Source: [Mycobacterium] zoologicum
GTDB lineage: Bacteria; Actinomycetota; Actinomycetes; Mycobacteriales; Mycobacteriaceae
Assembly (NCBI RefSeq): GCF_020172665.1
Contig: NZ_CP083985.1
Span: 3,302,040-3,366,039 of the forward strand
DNA length: 64,000 bases
Direction of reading: 5' to 3'
The position numbers and the translations under genes were made by a program. The notes under the pieces were generated by a model that made no database searches, had not been told where the DNA came from, and saw nothing but the letters and a program-made list of their open reading frames with translations. Shown here piece after piece: positions 53,274 through 62,143 of the stretch. Position 1 is the first letter of the stretch. Each line of letters starts with the position of its first letter.

Positions 53274-55394
53274 TCAGGCAGGCACGGCGTCCGTCGACCG
53301 GTCCCAAGCCCGATGCTTGGCCAGCTCGGCGGCGAACGCCTCGAAGAACGGCTCACCCAGGTCGCCGGCGGCCGCAGTCGTCGTCACCACACCGTGTGCG
53401 ACGGTGACCGCGATGTCCTGGGCGAGTTGTTCGGCGACGCCGGCCGCGGGCAACAGCTCGACGCCGGCCCCGAACGCTCCGATCGCCTTGAGGTGCTTGT
53501 AGGCCTCGGTGATGAAGTGCATCGCATAACCGTCCGCGGACAGGGTGCGCATCGCATCCGGGCCGCAGGGCACCACCACCGCGTCGTAGAGCACCGAGGC
53601 CATCGTGGTGATCGCCCGGTCGACGGCGAGTTCCCCGCCTGAACCGCCGGCCAGGGAGCCTCCCGCGACGGGAGCCAGCACCTCGACAACAGCACCGCGC
53701 CGGCGCATCGCCTCGATGAAGCTCTGGGTACCGTCGACGTCGACACCGTCGGCGGCCAGCACCGCGATCTTGCGGCTTTCGACGCTTTCGGTTGCGGTGT
53801 TGAGCTGCGACAGTGCCGGTGAAACTGGGGCTTTATTCTGGGCGGCCTTCTCGCCGGTCTGTTCGCTAGGCACGGGCAGACCCAGCTTCTCGGCAACCTG
53901 GTTCGCCAAACCAGGGTCGATCCGGCTCAACTGATCGACAGCGCGCTCGCGGATCTCGACTGTTTCGCATTTCCCCAGCTCGAAGGCGTAAACGGCGATG
54001 ATGTGCTCGGCCTCCGGCGCCGACATGCTCCGGTAGAACATCCGGGCCTGGCTGTAGTGGTTCTGGAAGCTCGCGGCGCGCTTACGGATCTTCTCGCCGT
54101 CCACTTTCTCGGTGTAATGCCGGAACACGCCCTCGTCAGCCAATGCCGGGCAGCCGCCACCCACCGTGTTCTTGTAGTAACTGGACCTGCCCTGCGGAAT
54201 TGCGTGTTGGCCGTAGCCGTCGTGCTGATTGGTGTGCACCTCGGCGACCGGCCGGTTGACCGGCAGCTGCGCGAAGTTGGGTCCGCCGAGCCGGATCAGC
54301 TGGGTGTCCAGGTAGGAGAAGTTACGGAACTGCAGCAGCGGGTCGTTGGTGAAGTCGATGCCCGGCACGAGATTGGCGGTGTGAAAAGCGACCTGCTCGG
54401 TTTCGGCGAAGAAGTTGTCCGGGTTGCGGTTGAGCACCATCTTGCCGACGGGTTGCACCGGAACCTGTTCTTCCGGAATGAGTTTCGTAGCGTCCAGCAA
54501 ATCGAAGTCGAAGTTGTCCTCGTCGGCCTCGGCCACCAGCTGCACCCCCAACTCCCACTCCGGGTACTGACCTGCCTCGATGGCGTCCCACAGGTCGCGA
54601 CGATTGAAGTCGGGGTCCTTGCCGGCAACCTTCTGGCATTCGTCCCAGATCAGCGAATGAACACCGAGTTTCGGCTTCCAGTGGAACTTCACGAAGGTTC
54701 CCTCGCCGGCAGCGTTGACGAGGCGGAAGGTGTGGACTCCGAAACCCTGCATCATCCGGTAACTGCGGGGCAGTGCCCGATCCGACATCAGCCACATGAT
54801 GGCGTGCAGCGTCTCCGGCTGCAGCGCCACGAAGTCCCACAGGGTGTCGTGGGCGGACTGGGCCTGCGGAATCTCGTTGTCCGGCTCGGGTTTCACCGCG
54901 TGTACGAAATCGGGGAACTTGATGCCGTCCTGGATGAAGAACACCGGGAAGTTGTTGCCCACCAGGTCGTAGTTTCCCTGCTCGGTGTAGAACTTGGTGG
55001 CGAAACCGCGCACGTCACGGACGGTGTCGGCCGAACCGCGGAAGCCCGCCACCGTGGAGAACCGCACGAACACCGGGGTCGTGGTGCCCGGCGTGGTCAA
55101 GAACGGTGCCGCGGTGTATTCGGCGAGCGAATCGTCGTAGGGCTCGAAGTGGCCGTAGGCGCCCGACCCCCGGGCGTGCACCACCCGCTCGGGAATCCGC
55201 TCATGGTCGAAGTGGGTGACCTTCTCGCGGGCGTGAAAGTCCTCCAGCAGCGTCGGTCCGCGTTCGCCGACGCTCAGCGCGTCGTCGGTGTGGTCGACTC
55301 GCACGCCCTGTTGGGTGGTCAGATCGCCGATCTGCCGATCGGCCCGGTAGTCGTCGAGCTGTCGCTGCTTGGGGTCGCGATCGTCGGTTGCCAC
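53274..55394 (-). CDS. katE: Large-subunit catalase (clade 2, KatE/HPII type)
   Basis: A 706-residue haem catalase destroying hydrogen peroxide. The catalytic His 73 is in [17 protein letters not shown], the catalytic Asn in [12 protein letters not shown], and the proximal haem Tyr in [16 protein letters not shown]. From about residue 530 there is an extra DJ-1/GATase-like domain ([20 protein letters not shown]), which marks the large-subunit type. GTG at 55394 follows GAGAGGA. The gene is transcribed towards the STAS gene and away from the HAD gene. Its own promoter has no clear SigF match (GTTT-N15-GGGATA only). Confidence 0.95.
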   Translation of the reverse strand: MATDDRDPKQRQLDDYRADRQIGDLTTQQGVRVDHTDDALSVGERGPTLLEDFHAREKVTHFDHERIPERVVHARGSGAYGHFEPYDDSLAEYTAAPFLTTPGTTTPVFVRFSTVAGFRGSADTVRDVRGFATKFYTEQGNYDLVGNNFPVFFIQDGIKFPDFVHAVKPEPDNEIPQAQSAHDTLWDFVALQPETLHAIMWLMSDRALPRSYRMMQGFGVHTFRLVNAAGEGTFVKFHWKPKLGVHSLIWDECQKVAGKDPDFNRRDLWDAIEAGQYPEWELGVQLVAEADEDNFDFDLLDATKLIPEEQVPVQPVGKMVLNRNPDNFFAETEQVAFHTANLVPGIDFTNDPLLQFRNFSYLDTQLIRLGGPNFAQLPVNRPVAEVHTNQHDGYGQHAIPQGRSSYYKNTVGGGCPALADEGVFRHYTEKVDGEKIRKRAASFQNHYSQARMFYRSMSAPEAEHIIAVYAFELGKCETVEIRERAVDQLSRIDPGLANQVAEKLGLPVPSEQTGEKAAQNKAPVSPALSQLNTATESVESRKIAVLAADGVDVDGTQSFIEAMRRRGAVVEVLAPVAGGSLAGGSGGELAVDRAITTMASVLYDAVVVPCGPDAMRTLSADGYAMHFITEAYKHLKAIGAFGAGVELLPAAGVAEQLAQDIAVTVAHGVVTTTAAAGDLGEPFFEAFAAELAKHRAWDRSTDAVPA

Positions 55395-55411
55395 GGCATT
55401 TCCTCTCGTCC

Positions 55412-55438
55412 GGTATGGGGAGTTCCCCGGCTGGGTAT
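55412..55438 (+). promoter_or_regulatory. SigF-type promoter of the HAD gene
   Basis: GGTAT (55412-55416), a 16-nt spacer and GGGTAT (55433-55438) fit GGWWT-N16-GGGTAY fully. The start codon is 37 nt downstream of the minus-10. The spacer contains the small dyad GGGGAGTTCCCC. Confidence 0.75.
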
Positions 55439-55475
55439 CCCGGTCAGCACATCCGCAAACGAGAGAGGCAGGCCC

Positions 55476-56165
55476 GTGACTGACCAATCGGCGGTGTTGT
55501 TCGACGTCGACGGCACCCTGGTCGATTCCAACTATCTGCACGTACACGCCTGGCGGCGCGCGTTCGCCGAGGCCGATATCGCGGTGGAGACCTGGCGTAT
55601 CCACCGCGCCATCGGCATGGACGGATCCGCTCTGGTACGACTGCTGTCCAACGACGCACCCGCCCGTGTCCGCGAACGACTCAAGGATCTGCACGCTCGG
55701 TATTACCTGGAGTCGGCGGCGCTGCTGTCGCCGCTGCCGGGCGCCCGGCGGTTGCTGGAACGTGTGGCCGCTATGGGCCTTCCGGTGGTGCTGGCCACCT
55801 CCGCACCCGAGGACGAGCTGGCGGTGCTGCGCAAGGTACTCGACTGCGACGACGTGGTCACCGCGGTCACGTCGGCGTCCGACGTCGACGTCGCCAAGCC
55901 GGAGCCGGACATCATCGGGACAGCGCTGGAGCGCATCGGCGCACCCGCGCGGCGCGCGATATTCGTCGGCGACGCGGTGTGGGACGCGCAGGCACGTGTG
56001 CGCGCCGGCGTGCCTTGCATCGGCCTGCTCAGCGGCGGGGTCTCCCGCGATGAATTGCAAACCGCAGGCGCCACAGCGGCTTTCGACAATGCCGAGGATC
56101 TGCTGGCGCACCTGGACCGGACGCCGATCCCCGCCTTGGCCGACGGGCGCGACGGACATGGATGA
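55476..56165 (+). CDS. HAD-superfamily hydrolase (phosphatase/phosphoglucomutase-like)
   Basis: A 229-residue HAD protein. Motif I is VLFDVDGTLVDSN (nucleophile Asp), motif II is VLATSAPED, motif III Lys in VDVAKPEPDII, and motif IV IFVGDAVWDAQA. A helical cap lies about 20-85. Substrates of such phosphatases cannot be read from sequence. GTG at 55476 has AGAGAGG upstream. It stands divergent from the catalase with its own SigF-type promoter, so a stress role is likely. Confidence 0.88.
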   Translation: MTDQSAVLFDVDGTLVDSNYLHVHAWRRAFAEADIAVETWRIHRAIGMDGSALVRLLSNDAPARVRERLKDLHARYYLESAALLSPLPGARRLLERVAAMGLPVVLATSAPEDELAVLRKVLDCDDVVTAVTSASDVDVAKPEPDIIGTALERIGAPARRAIFVGDAVWDAQARVRAGVPCIGLLSGGVSRDELQTAGATAAFDNAEDLLAHLDRTPIPALADGRDGHG

Positions 56166-56233
56166 GTCGGCGTTCTTGACCACCTGATCCGGGTGGTCAG
56201 CATCCTGCGACGCGCCGCGCTCCCGCGATCCGG

Positions 56234-56647
56234 CTACTTGCCGCGGACACGGCGGTTGTGCTTCTTGATCGCCGTGACCAGCTCCGCCTTCCGCATCGTC
56301 GAGCGGCCGTGAATGTCCAGCCGACGTGCGACATGCAGCAGATGCTGCTTGCTGGCGTTGGCATCGACACCCTCAGCACTCGGCCCCGAAGCATTCGGGC
56401 CGCCGCTGGCCGCGCGCTTGTCCGATGGGCCGCGCTTCCTCTTGGGCTCCCAGTGGTCGCCGACCTTCTCGAAACTGTGCTTGAGCGCCGCGTAGGCGAC
56501 CCGGTGGGCGCGCTGCTCGCTGCCGTACTCCTTGGCGGCCGCGTCGTGCGCTTTGGCGAAGGTGCGCTGCGCTTTGCTGCCGGAGCGCCGCAGGGTACTG
56601 GGCAACTCGCTGCGCTTGGCGGTGCCGCTCTTCGTCGTCTTGGGCAT
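56234..56647 (-). CDS. chaB: ChaB-family protein with C-terminal SAP/Rho-N-like motif
   Basis: A 137-residue basic protein. The ChaB domain is about 14-66 (LPSTLRRSGSKAQRTFAKAH, AHRVAYAALKHSFEKVGDHW). The C-terminus (SKQHLLHVARRLDIHGRSTM and the KAELVTAIKKHNRRVRGK tail) looks like a SAP or Rho N-terminal nucleic-acid-binding helix pair. In M. smegmatis a chaB gene heads the rsbW-sigF operon; here neither follows. ATG at 56647 has GGAGGT and a SigF-type promoter upstream. Function is unknown, possibly DNA or RNA binding under stress. Confidence 0.87.
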   Translation of the reverse strand: MPKTTKSGTAKRSELPSTLRRSGSKAQRTFAKAHDAAAKEYGSEQRAHRVAYAALKHSFEKVGDHWEPKRKRGPSDKRAASGGPNASGPSAEGVDANASKQHLLHVARRLDIHGRSTMRKAELVTAIKKHNRRVRGK

Positions 56648-56675
56648 GAGACCTCCATTCAGCAGTGCGTGCTGG

Positions 56676-56700
56676 GTACCCGCCCCGCGCGTCCGGAAAC
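56676..56700 (-). promoter_or_regulatory. SigF-type promoter of chaB
   Basis: On the minus strand GTTT (56700-56697), a 15-nt spacer and GGGTAC (56681-56676), a full consensus match, 28 nt before the chaB ATG. Confidence 0.8.
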
Positions 56701-56713
56701 CACCACATCCGCC

Positions 56714-57718
56714 TCAGCGGCGCCGGGCGGCCAGTACACCGGCCCCGGCCATCCCCAACGCGGTCGCCGCCCCCGCCACAAGCCCGGCATGCCGGGCCGC
56801 CCAGATCTGCGGGCCGTGCACATGCGAGGAGTCGTCGAACACACCGCGCGCCCCGTGATCACTGCCCGGCCGGTCGTCCAGCGGCTGCCACAGGTTGTAC
56901 GGGCCCTCACCGGGCGCCCTTTCGCCGGTCTGTTGCGACTCGTATCCGGTGCGCGCCAGGTAGCGGTCGAGCAGCGGCGCGGCGAGCTTCTGCGCCAGCA
57001 GGGTGGCGGCGGTGCTGGCGCCCACCCAGCGCTGCTTGCGGCGCGGATGATCGGCGGCGTGCAACACCGCGCGGGCAACCAACTGCGGTTGATAGATCGG
57101 CGGAACCGGCTGCGGATGACGGGGCAGCCTCGACAACACCCAGGAGAACTGCGGGGTGTTGACGGCCGGCATCTGGGCGACTGTGATGTTGACCCCGGAG
57201 CCGTCGTGCAGCAGCTCGCAGCGCACCGATTCGGTGAACCCGTTGATGGCGTGTTTGGCGCCGCAGTACGCCGACTGCAGCGGGATCGACCGCTCTCCGA
57301 GCGCGGAGCCCACCTGCACGATGGTGCCGTGACCGCGGCGCTTCATCCTTGCCAGCGCCGCCATGGTGCCGTAGACGAATCCGAGGTAGCACACCTCGGT
57401 CACCCGCTTGAACTCCTCGGGGCTGATCTCGGTGAACGGCGCGAATACCGAGGCGAATGCGACGTTGATCCAGACGTCGATCGGGCCGAGTTCCGCCTCC
57501 ACCCGATCGGCGGCGGTTTCGAGCGCCGCGTGGTCGGCGACGTCGGTGGGAAGAGCCAGCGCGGTCCCTCCGGCGTCTTCGACATCGCGCGCCGCGCCCC
57601 GCAATCCGGCCTCGCCGCGGGCGAGCAGCGCCACCCTGGCCCCGCGGCGCCCGTAGAGTTGCGCGACGGCGCGCCCGATCCCGGCACTGGCGCCGGTGAT
57701 GACGACGGTTCGAGTCAT
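56714..57718 (-). CDS. SDR-family oxidoreductase
   Basis: A 334-residue short-chain dehydrogenase. VVITGASAGIGRAVAQLYG is the NAD(P)-binding motif, and the catalytic Ser and YCGAK (QSAYCGAKHAINGFTESVRC) follow. The N-A-G motif is changed to INVAFASVFAPF. The C-terminal 60 residues add an extension that ends in a hydrophobic segment (AGLVAGAATALGMAGAGVLA) and a basic tail, so the enzyme may be membrane-anchored. ATG at 57718 overlaps the GMC gene stop by 4 bp, so it is the last gene of that operon. Confidence 0.88.
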   Translation of the reverse strand: MTRTVVITGASAGIGRAVAQLYGRRGARVALLARGEAGLRGAARDVEDAGGTALALPTDVADHAALETAADRVEAELGPIDVWINVAFASVFAPFTEISPEEFKRVTEVCYLGFVYGTMAALARMKRRGHGTIVQVGSALGERSIPLQSAYCGAKHAINGFTESVRCELLHDGSGVNITVAQMPAVNTPQFSWVLSRLPRHPQPVPPIYQPQLVARAVLHAADHPRRKQRWVGASTAATLLAQKLAAPLLDRYLARTGYESQQTGERAPGEGPYNLWQPLDDRPGSDHGARGVFDDSSHVHGPQIWAARHAGLVAGAATALGMAGAGVLAARRR

Positions 57719-59388
57719 GACTGAACCCCTTTCTGTCCGACCCTCTTTCCGGCCAGCCGCTCGGCAAGCCGCGACGCCAGCGCCATGATGGTCAGCGCGG
57801 GATTGGCCGAGCCCTGCGTCGGAAACACCGATCCGTCGGCGATGAAGACGTTCGGCACGCCCCACATCCGGTGGTCGGCGTCGACGACGGAGTTCTCCGG
57901 AGCGGTGCCCATCCGGGCGCCGCCGATCAGGTGGGCGTAACGTCGGATCGTCAGCACATCCTGGGCGCCGGCCGCGTGCAGGATGTCGGTGATCACCTGG
58001 GTGGAGTACTCCATGTTGGCCTTGTCGTTGTCGCAGCGGGTGTAGTCCATCCGGGCCACCGGGATTCCGTGGCAGTCGGTTTCGTCGGCCAGCGTGATCC
58101 GGTTGTCCGGCAGCGGCAGCAGTTCGTTGAGCACCCCGATGGTGCTCCAGTGGTTGTAGTCGCGCATGTATTCGCGCATCGCGCGCCCCCAATGGCCGTC
58201 GGCGAGTACGTGCTCCGACCAGCCTATCGGCAGCGGTGACACGGTCTGAATGGAGAAACCGCGGGCGAATCCGCGGCCGGTGTCGGTCTCGTAGAACTGT
58301 TCGCTGGTCACCTGCGGGGGCGGCGCCTTGTACATCCGCAGCTCCTGCGACCAACGCCCCGCGGCCTGGGAGGCACCCTGCACCATGACGTAGCGCCCGA
58401 CCTGATCGGTGTTGTTGCCCAGGCCGTGCCGGTGGCGGGGGCTGGCCGAATTGAGCAGCAGCCGTGGAGTTTCGATGGAATACCCGGCAATGGCGACGGT
58501 CTTGGCGCGTTGCAGCTGCTCGGTCCCGTGGCCGTCGTGATAGACGACTCCGTGGGCGGCCCCGGCGTCGTCGAGTTCTACTCGGGTGGCCATGCAGTCG
58601 GCGCGGATCTCCACACCGTGCGCCAACGCGTCGGGCAGGTGGGTGATGTACGGGCTGGCCTTGGCGTTGACCTTGCAGCCCTGCAGACAGTAGCCGCGGT
58701 AGATGCAGTGCGGCCGATTTCCGAAGGTGCCGTTGACGATTCCCACCGGTCCGACCCGCATCTCGATTCCCAGGTTGCGCGCACCCTCCCACAGCTTCGA
58801 CGCGGCGCCGGAGATCGGGTGCGGCGACGACGGATAACGATGCGGATAGCCCCACGGCCAGTTCTGCCCGGCCACCGGGAGTTCGGCCTCGAGCACCTCG
58901 TAGTGGCGCCGGATGTCGGAGTAGTCGATCGGCCAGTCCGCGCCGACGCCATCGAGGCTGGCGGTGCGCAGGTCGCTGGGGTGGAACCGCGGGCAGTAAC
59001 CGGCATAGTGCACCATCGAGCCGCCGACCCCACGGCCGGAGTTGTTCTTGCCCAACTCGATCGGGTCGTCGCCGCCGATGATGCGCTTCTGCGTCCAGTA
59101 CAGCGGGTGCGAACCGGCTTCGTCGGACACCCAGTCGGCGTCGGGATGCCAGAACGGGCCTGCCTCGATGATCACGACGCGCCACCCGGCGCGCGCCAGG
59201 CGCTGCGCCAGAACTGATCCCCCGGCGCCGGCGCCGACCACCACCAGATCGACGTCGTCGTCGGTTGCGTAGCGGCGCATGGTCTCTTCGCCGGGCAGAG
59301 CGCGTGACTGCACATCCAGCAGGAACCGCGAGTCGTTGTCGGGTGGGCCCAGCGATCCCTTGAGCAGACCCCGCCAGAAGTCGCCCAC
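57715..59388 (-). CDS. GMC-family FAD oxidoreductase (gluconate/glucose dehydrogenase-like large subunit)
   Basis: A 557-residue flavoprotein. The FAD-binding GAGAGGS is at 52-58, VRGVGG-type loop appears as SGRGVGGSMVHYAG, and the C-terminus has the GMC signature ADGSVFPTQGSANPALTIMA. Cysteines 228, 234 and 238 (CIYRGYCLQGC) match the iron-sulfur motif of gluconate 2-dehydrogenase and FAD-glucose dehydrogenase large subunits. GTG at 59388 overlaps the stop of the upstream subunit-3 gene by one base. No cytochrome c subunit is present. The substrate is a polyol or sugar acid by analogy only. Confidence 0.88.
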   Translation of the reverse strand: MGDFWRGLLKGSLGPPDNDSRFLLDVQSRALPGEETMRRYATDDDVDLVVVGAGAGGSVLAQRLARAGWRVVIIEAGPFWHPDADWVSDEAGSHPLYWTQKRIIGGDDPIELGKNNSGRGVGGSMVHYAGYCPRFHPSDLRTASLDGVGADWPIDYSDIRRHYEVLEAELPVAGQNWPWGYPHRYPSSPHPISGAASKLWEGARNLGIEMRVGPVGIVNGTFGNRPHCIYRGYCLQGCKVNAKASPYITHLPDALAHGVEIRADCMATRVELDDAGAAHGVVYHDGHGTEQLQRAKTVAIAGYSIETPRLLLNSASPRHRHGLGNNTDQVGRYVMVQGASQAAGRWSQELRMYKAPPPQVTSEQFYETDTGRGFARGFSIQTVSPLPIGWSEHVLADGHWGRAMREYMRDYNHWSTIGVLNELLPLPDNRITLADETDCHGIPVARMDYTRCDNDKANMEYSTQVITDILHAAGAQDVLTIRRYAHLIGGARMGTAPENSVVDADHRMWGVPNVFIADGSVFPTQGSANPALTIMALASRLAERLAGKRVGQKGVQS

Positions 59389-60134
59389 TATGCCCCCTCT
59401 TCCTGCACGAGTTCCACCGGATCCTTGTCGAGGGCGCCGCGGGTCTCGAAGGGTTCCCGGGCCGCTGCCGGTCCGCTCGGTCCGCCCAGCCGCATGAAGC
59501 CACGCGGGTATGCGGGGCCGCCGAACCCGATCTCGTTCCACGCCCACGGGTGTGAATAGAACGCCGACAACGTCATCCGCATGCACACCGACCAGGCGCG
59601 GCTCACGTTCAGCTGCGCCCAGCTGCCGCCACGCAGACGCGCCCGGCAGAACTGATCGACCAACGCCAGCTGGGTGGCGACCTCGGCGGCGGCGAACGAT
59701 TCCTTGCCGTACCGCTCCCGCGCCGCCTCATCCAATCCGCAGAGCACCAACCGCCAGGTCTGCCGGTCGTCGGGCATGTCGGCGTACTGGTAACCGTCGA
59801 GCTGCCCATCGGCCAGCTTGGCGTCGACGAATTCGGCCACCGGCACCCGCGGTTCGCGGTCCTGGGCCAGCACGATGTCGCAGAACGCACGCAGCGTGGG
59901 CTCCTCGGCGGCGGTGAAGAACCGCAGCGGCCCCGGCGGCTCCAGCCGGGCCAACACCACCTGTCTGGTGGCCTCGTCCCAGCTCTCGGCGGTGGTGAGC
60001 ACGTCGAAATCGGGGTAGCGCCCGATCATCTGCGGCGTGATGCCCCGGCGCTGCCTGGGCAGCCACGAGGGGTGCGGGGGCTGGCGGTCGGCCCGCAGGT
60101 TGGGCAGGTGGTGGGGGCGGGAGGTGTCGGCCAT
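59388..60134 (-). CDS. Gluconate 2-dehydrogenase subunit 3 family protein
   Basis: A 248-residue partner of GMC dehydrogenases. The middle (FFTAAEEPTLRAFCDIVLAQ, VPVAEFVDAKLADGQLDGYQ) matches the small gamma subunit family, which helps maturation or export of the large subunit. No twin-arginine signal is seen; PHPSWLPRQRRGITPQMIG near the N-terminus is basic but not a leader. ATG at 60134 is the start. It lies in an operon with GMC and SDR genes. Confidence 0.82.
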   Translation of the reverse strand: MADTSRPHHLPNLRADRQPPHPSWLPRQRRGITPQMIGRYPDFDVLTTAESWDEATRQVVLARLEPPGPLRFFTAAEEPTLRAFCDIVLAQDREPRVPVAEFVDAKLADGQLDGYQYADMPDDRQTWRLVLCGLDEAARERYGKESFAAAEVATQLALVDQFCRARLRGGSWAQLNVSRAWSVCMRMTLSAFYSHPWAWNEIGFGGPAYPRGFMRLGGPSGPAAAREPFETRGALDKDPVELVQEEGA

Positions 60135-60148
60135 GGCCTGGCGCAAGC

Positions 60149-60724
60149 TCAGGGTTCGCGGCGCAGCACCGCAGCCAGCAGGCCCATCCCGCCGACCATC
60201 GCCATCAGGCCAGGCGCCGCGATCGGCGGCCCCATCGGAATGTTGTAACTGGCCATCCGCCAGCCGCCGGGCCTGCGGGCCACGCCGCGGGCATGCAGGT
60301 ACTCACCGAGCAGGCCGTTGGCGGCGTACATCGCGGCGGTCAGGGGCAGCCAGCGTTTGGCCCAGCGGCGGGAGAACACACCGCCGATTCCGGCGACCAC
60401 CACCGGCGGCGTGACCAGTACCGGGCTCCACATCCATTTGTTCCCGAATCCGGCTTTGTAGTGCTCCAAGTAGATCTCGGCAGTGGTCACGACCGCGGCG
60501 AACGCCGTCATCGCCGACAGCGACCTCTCGAAACGGCCGTGCGCGACATTGCACAGCATCCGATCGACGACGTCGCCCGCCTCGCCGATCCACTCGGCGT
60601 GGCTACCGCGCCGCAGATCGGATTCGCCGTTGCCGAGCAACATCATCCGCGCACTCCGTTCCTGAAGTCCCTGAAATGTTTCACCGATTCCCGCGCCTAC
60701 CCCGCCACCGCCACCGCCAAACAT
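60149..60724 (-). CDS. Membrane protein of the GMC operon, unknown function
   Basis: A 191-residue protein with a Gly-rich start (FGGGGGGVGAG), a soluble helix and four hydrophobic segments (AMTAFAAVVTTAEIYLEHY, MWSPVLVTPPVVVAGIGGV, WLPLTAAMYAANGLLGEYL, APGLMAMVGGMGLLAAVL). It lies 14 bp before the subunit-3 gene and heads the operon. It may anchor the dehydrogenase, which is inference. ATG 60724 is used; ATG 60646 and 60643 in frame are alternatives. Confidence 0.7.
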   Translation of the reverse strand: MFGGGGGGVGAGIGETFQGLQERSARMMLLGNGESDLRRGSHAEWIGEAGDVVDRMLCNVAHGRFERSLSAMTAFAAVVTTAEIYLEHYKAGFGNKWMWSPVLVTPPVVVAGIGGVFSRRWAKRWLPLTAAMYAANGLLGEYLHARGVARRPGGWRMASYNIPMGPPIAAPGLMAMVGGMGLLAAVLRREP

Positions 60725-60748
60725 CGCGCCGGCGGTGGCGAACCGCGA

Positions 60749-60775
60749 GGTTTCGACAACGGCAAGATCGGGAAC
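60749..60775 (+). promoter_or_regulatory. Near-consensus SigF-type promoter of the second DUF6131 gene
   Basis: GGTTT (60749-60753), a 16-nt spacer and GGGAAC (60770-60775). The minus-10 has one mismatch to GGGTAY. It lies just upstream of the small-protein relic and DUF6131. Confidence 0.45.
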
Positions 60776-60776
60776 T

Positions 60777-60885
60777 GAATGAGATACAGGCCGGCCCGTT
60801 GAACTATGCCGGTTTCAATCCGGTCGTGACGGATTGTCATTTACCGCAACCCAGTTCACGGAGCGCGGTCGGTTCGATTGTCTGA
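60777..60885 (+). pseudogene. Relic of the 81-aa small exported protein
   Basis: The frame reads IQAGPLNYAGFNPVVTDCHL PQPS and then stops. This matches the C-terminal half of the small protein at 9652-9897 (LAGPLNYGGLNPKVSHCQLP EPS). The membrane segment and start codon are missing. As at the first locus, a DUF6131 gene follows directly. Confidence 0.7.
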
Positions 60886-60901
60886 AGAAGGGGATTCGTT
60901 G

Positions 60902-61057
60902 ATGATTGGTCTCGGAGTGATCCTGATAATTCTGGCGCTCGTTCTCAAGGTCAACGTGTTGTGGACGATCGGAGTCATTCTGCTGGTTGTCGGTGCGGCG
61001 CTGTGGATTCTGGGCGCCATCGGTCGACCGGTCGCGGGCCGACGCTACTGGTATTGA
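60902..61057 (+). CDS. DUF6131 family small membrane protein (51 aa), second copy
   Basis: Exactly 51 residues like the copy at 9900, with about 70 per cent identity by eye: two hydrophobic segments (GLGVILIILALVLKVNVLW, IGVILLVVGAALWILGAIG) and the GRPVAGRRYWY tail. ATG at 60902 has AAGGGGA upstream. Its partner gene upstream is decayed, so DUF6131 can persist without it. A near-consensus SigF-type promoter may drive it. Confidence 0.87.
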   Translation: MIGLGVILIILALVLKVNVLWTIGVILLVVGAALWILGAIGRPVAGRRYWY

Positions 61058-61180
61058 CCTGAGCGTCTGGTCCTGATTCGAGCGTCGTCACCGACGCCGC
61101 GGGCTGCCGGTTGGAGGCGCACAGCGCTAAACTGAACAGGTTCTGCAGCCCATTCCCGTTGGATGACAGGGGCACATGCG

Positions 61181-62143
61181 ATGACTGTCGCTGTCGAAGA
61201 TGGCGGATCGTTGCGGCATATCGCGATGTTCTACCGGTCGCCGAAGGAGTATCTGGACTGTCTGGTGCCCTTCGTCGCCGATTCCGTCAGCGCCGGCTTC
61301 CCCGTTCTGGTGGCGGTGCCCGAACCGGGTCTCGCACTGCTGCAGGATGCCCTCGCCGACATCACCAGCCCCGGCAAGCCCGCCACCCTGACCGACATGA
61401 GCCGGGTGGGACGAAACCCGGGGCACATCCTGGGTGGCGTGTTGGGCACCTTTGCCGCCCAACACCCGACGGGTCCGGTGCGCTTGGTGGGCGAGCCGGT
61501 CTGGAATGGCCGATCCAAGCTGGAGTATCCGGCCTGCGTGCAGCACGAAGCGCTGGTCAATCAGGCGTTCGCCGGCCGGGACATCACGGTGCTGTGCCCG
61601 TATGACGCAACGCATCTGGACTCCGACATCCTCGTCGACGCGGAGGTCACCCACCCGCGCCTGACTGGACCCGGGGCTCCGGAGCGAACCAGTCCTGGTT
61701 TCGCCCCCGACGCGGCGTGGGCTCGCTACAACGAGCCGCTGCCCAGCAGTCCGACCGCAGCGAGCTATACGCTGCACCGACTTACCGATCTGGCCGGCGC
61801 GCGGCAGTTCTCCGCCAAGTACGCCCGCTGGTTCGGCTTCTCCCCCACCGACATCGCCGATCTGCAACTGATCGTCAACGAATTGGCCTCCAACAGTCTG
61901 CAGCACGGCCGCGGACCGTGCACGCTGCTGCTGTGGGAGTCGGGCGACCAATTGATCTGCCAGGTGCGCGACTCCGGTCAGCTGGCCGACCCGCTGGCCG
62001 GACGGCGGCCGATCATCCGTGACGACGGCGCCAACGGCTATGGATTGTTCGTGGTCAACGCGACCGCGGACCTGGTACGCATCCACACCGCGACGACCGG
62101 GACCACCGTGCAGGCGCACCTGAGCATGAGGAAGTCGGCATGA
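61181..62143 (+). CDS. MEDS sensor domain plus anti-sigma-type HATPase
   Basis: A 320-residue protein with an N-terminal MEDS/DcmR-type sensory domain (about 10-170: HIAMFYRSPKEYLDCLVPFV, VRLVGEPVWNGRSKLEYPAC) and a C-terminal HATPase_c domain of the RsbW kind (about 205-318: DLQLIVNELASNSLQHGRGP, VRDSGQLADPLAGRR, NGYGLFVVNATADLVRIH). There is no DHp helix, so it is not an ordinary histidine kinase. ATG at 61181 has AGGGG upstream; ATG 61163 is possible. It overlaps the next gene by 4 bp. A role in partner switching, binding a sigma factor or STAS protein, is inferred. Confidence 0.85.
   Translation: MTVAVEDGGSLRHIAMFYRSPKEYLDCLVPFVADSVSAGFPVLVAVPEPGLALLQDALADITSPGKPATLTDMSRVGRNPGHILGGVLGTFAAQHPTGPVRLVGEPVWNGRSKLEYPACVQHEALVNQAFAGRDITVLCPYDATHLDSDILVDAEVTHPRLTGPGAPERTSPGFAPDAAWARYNEPLPSSPTAASYTLHRLTDLAGARQFSAKYARWFGFSPTDIADLQLIVNELASNSLQHGRGPCTLLLWESGDQLICQVRDSGQLADPLAGRRPIIRDDGANGYGLFVVNATADLVRIHTATTGTTVQAHLSMRKSA

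Noticed and set aside
55395..55475. SigF promoter for the catalase gene (GTTT-N15-GGGATA on the minus strand)
   Set aside because: The minus-10 departs from GGGTAY at two positions; the better match in this gap is on the plus strand for the HAD gene.
56714..59503. A 929-codon minus-strand frame covering SDR and GMC genes
   Set aside because: The first two thirds are the wrong frame of the GMC gene; only the SDR part is real.
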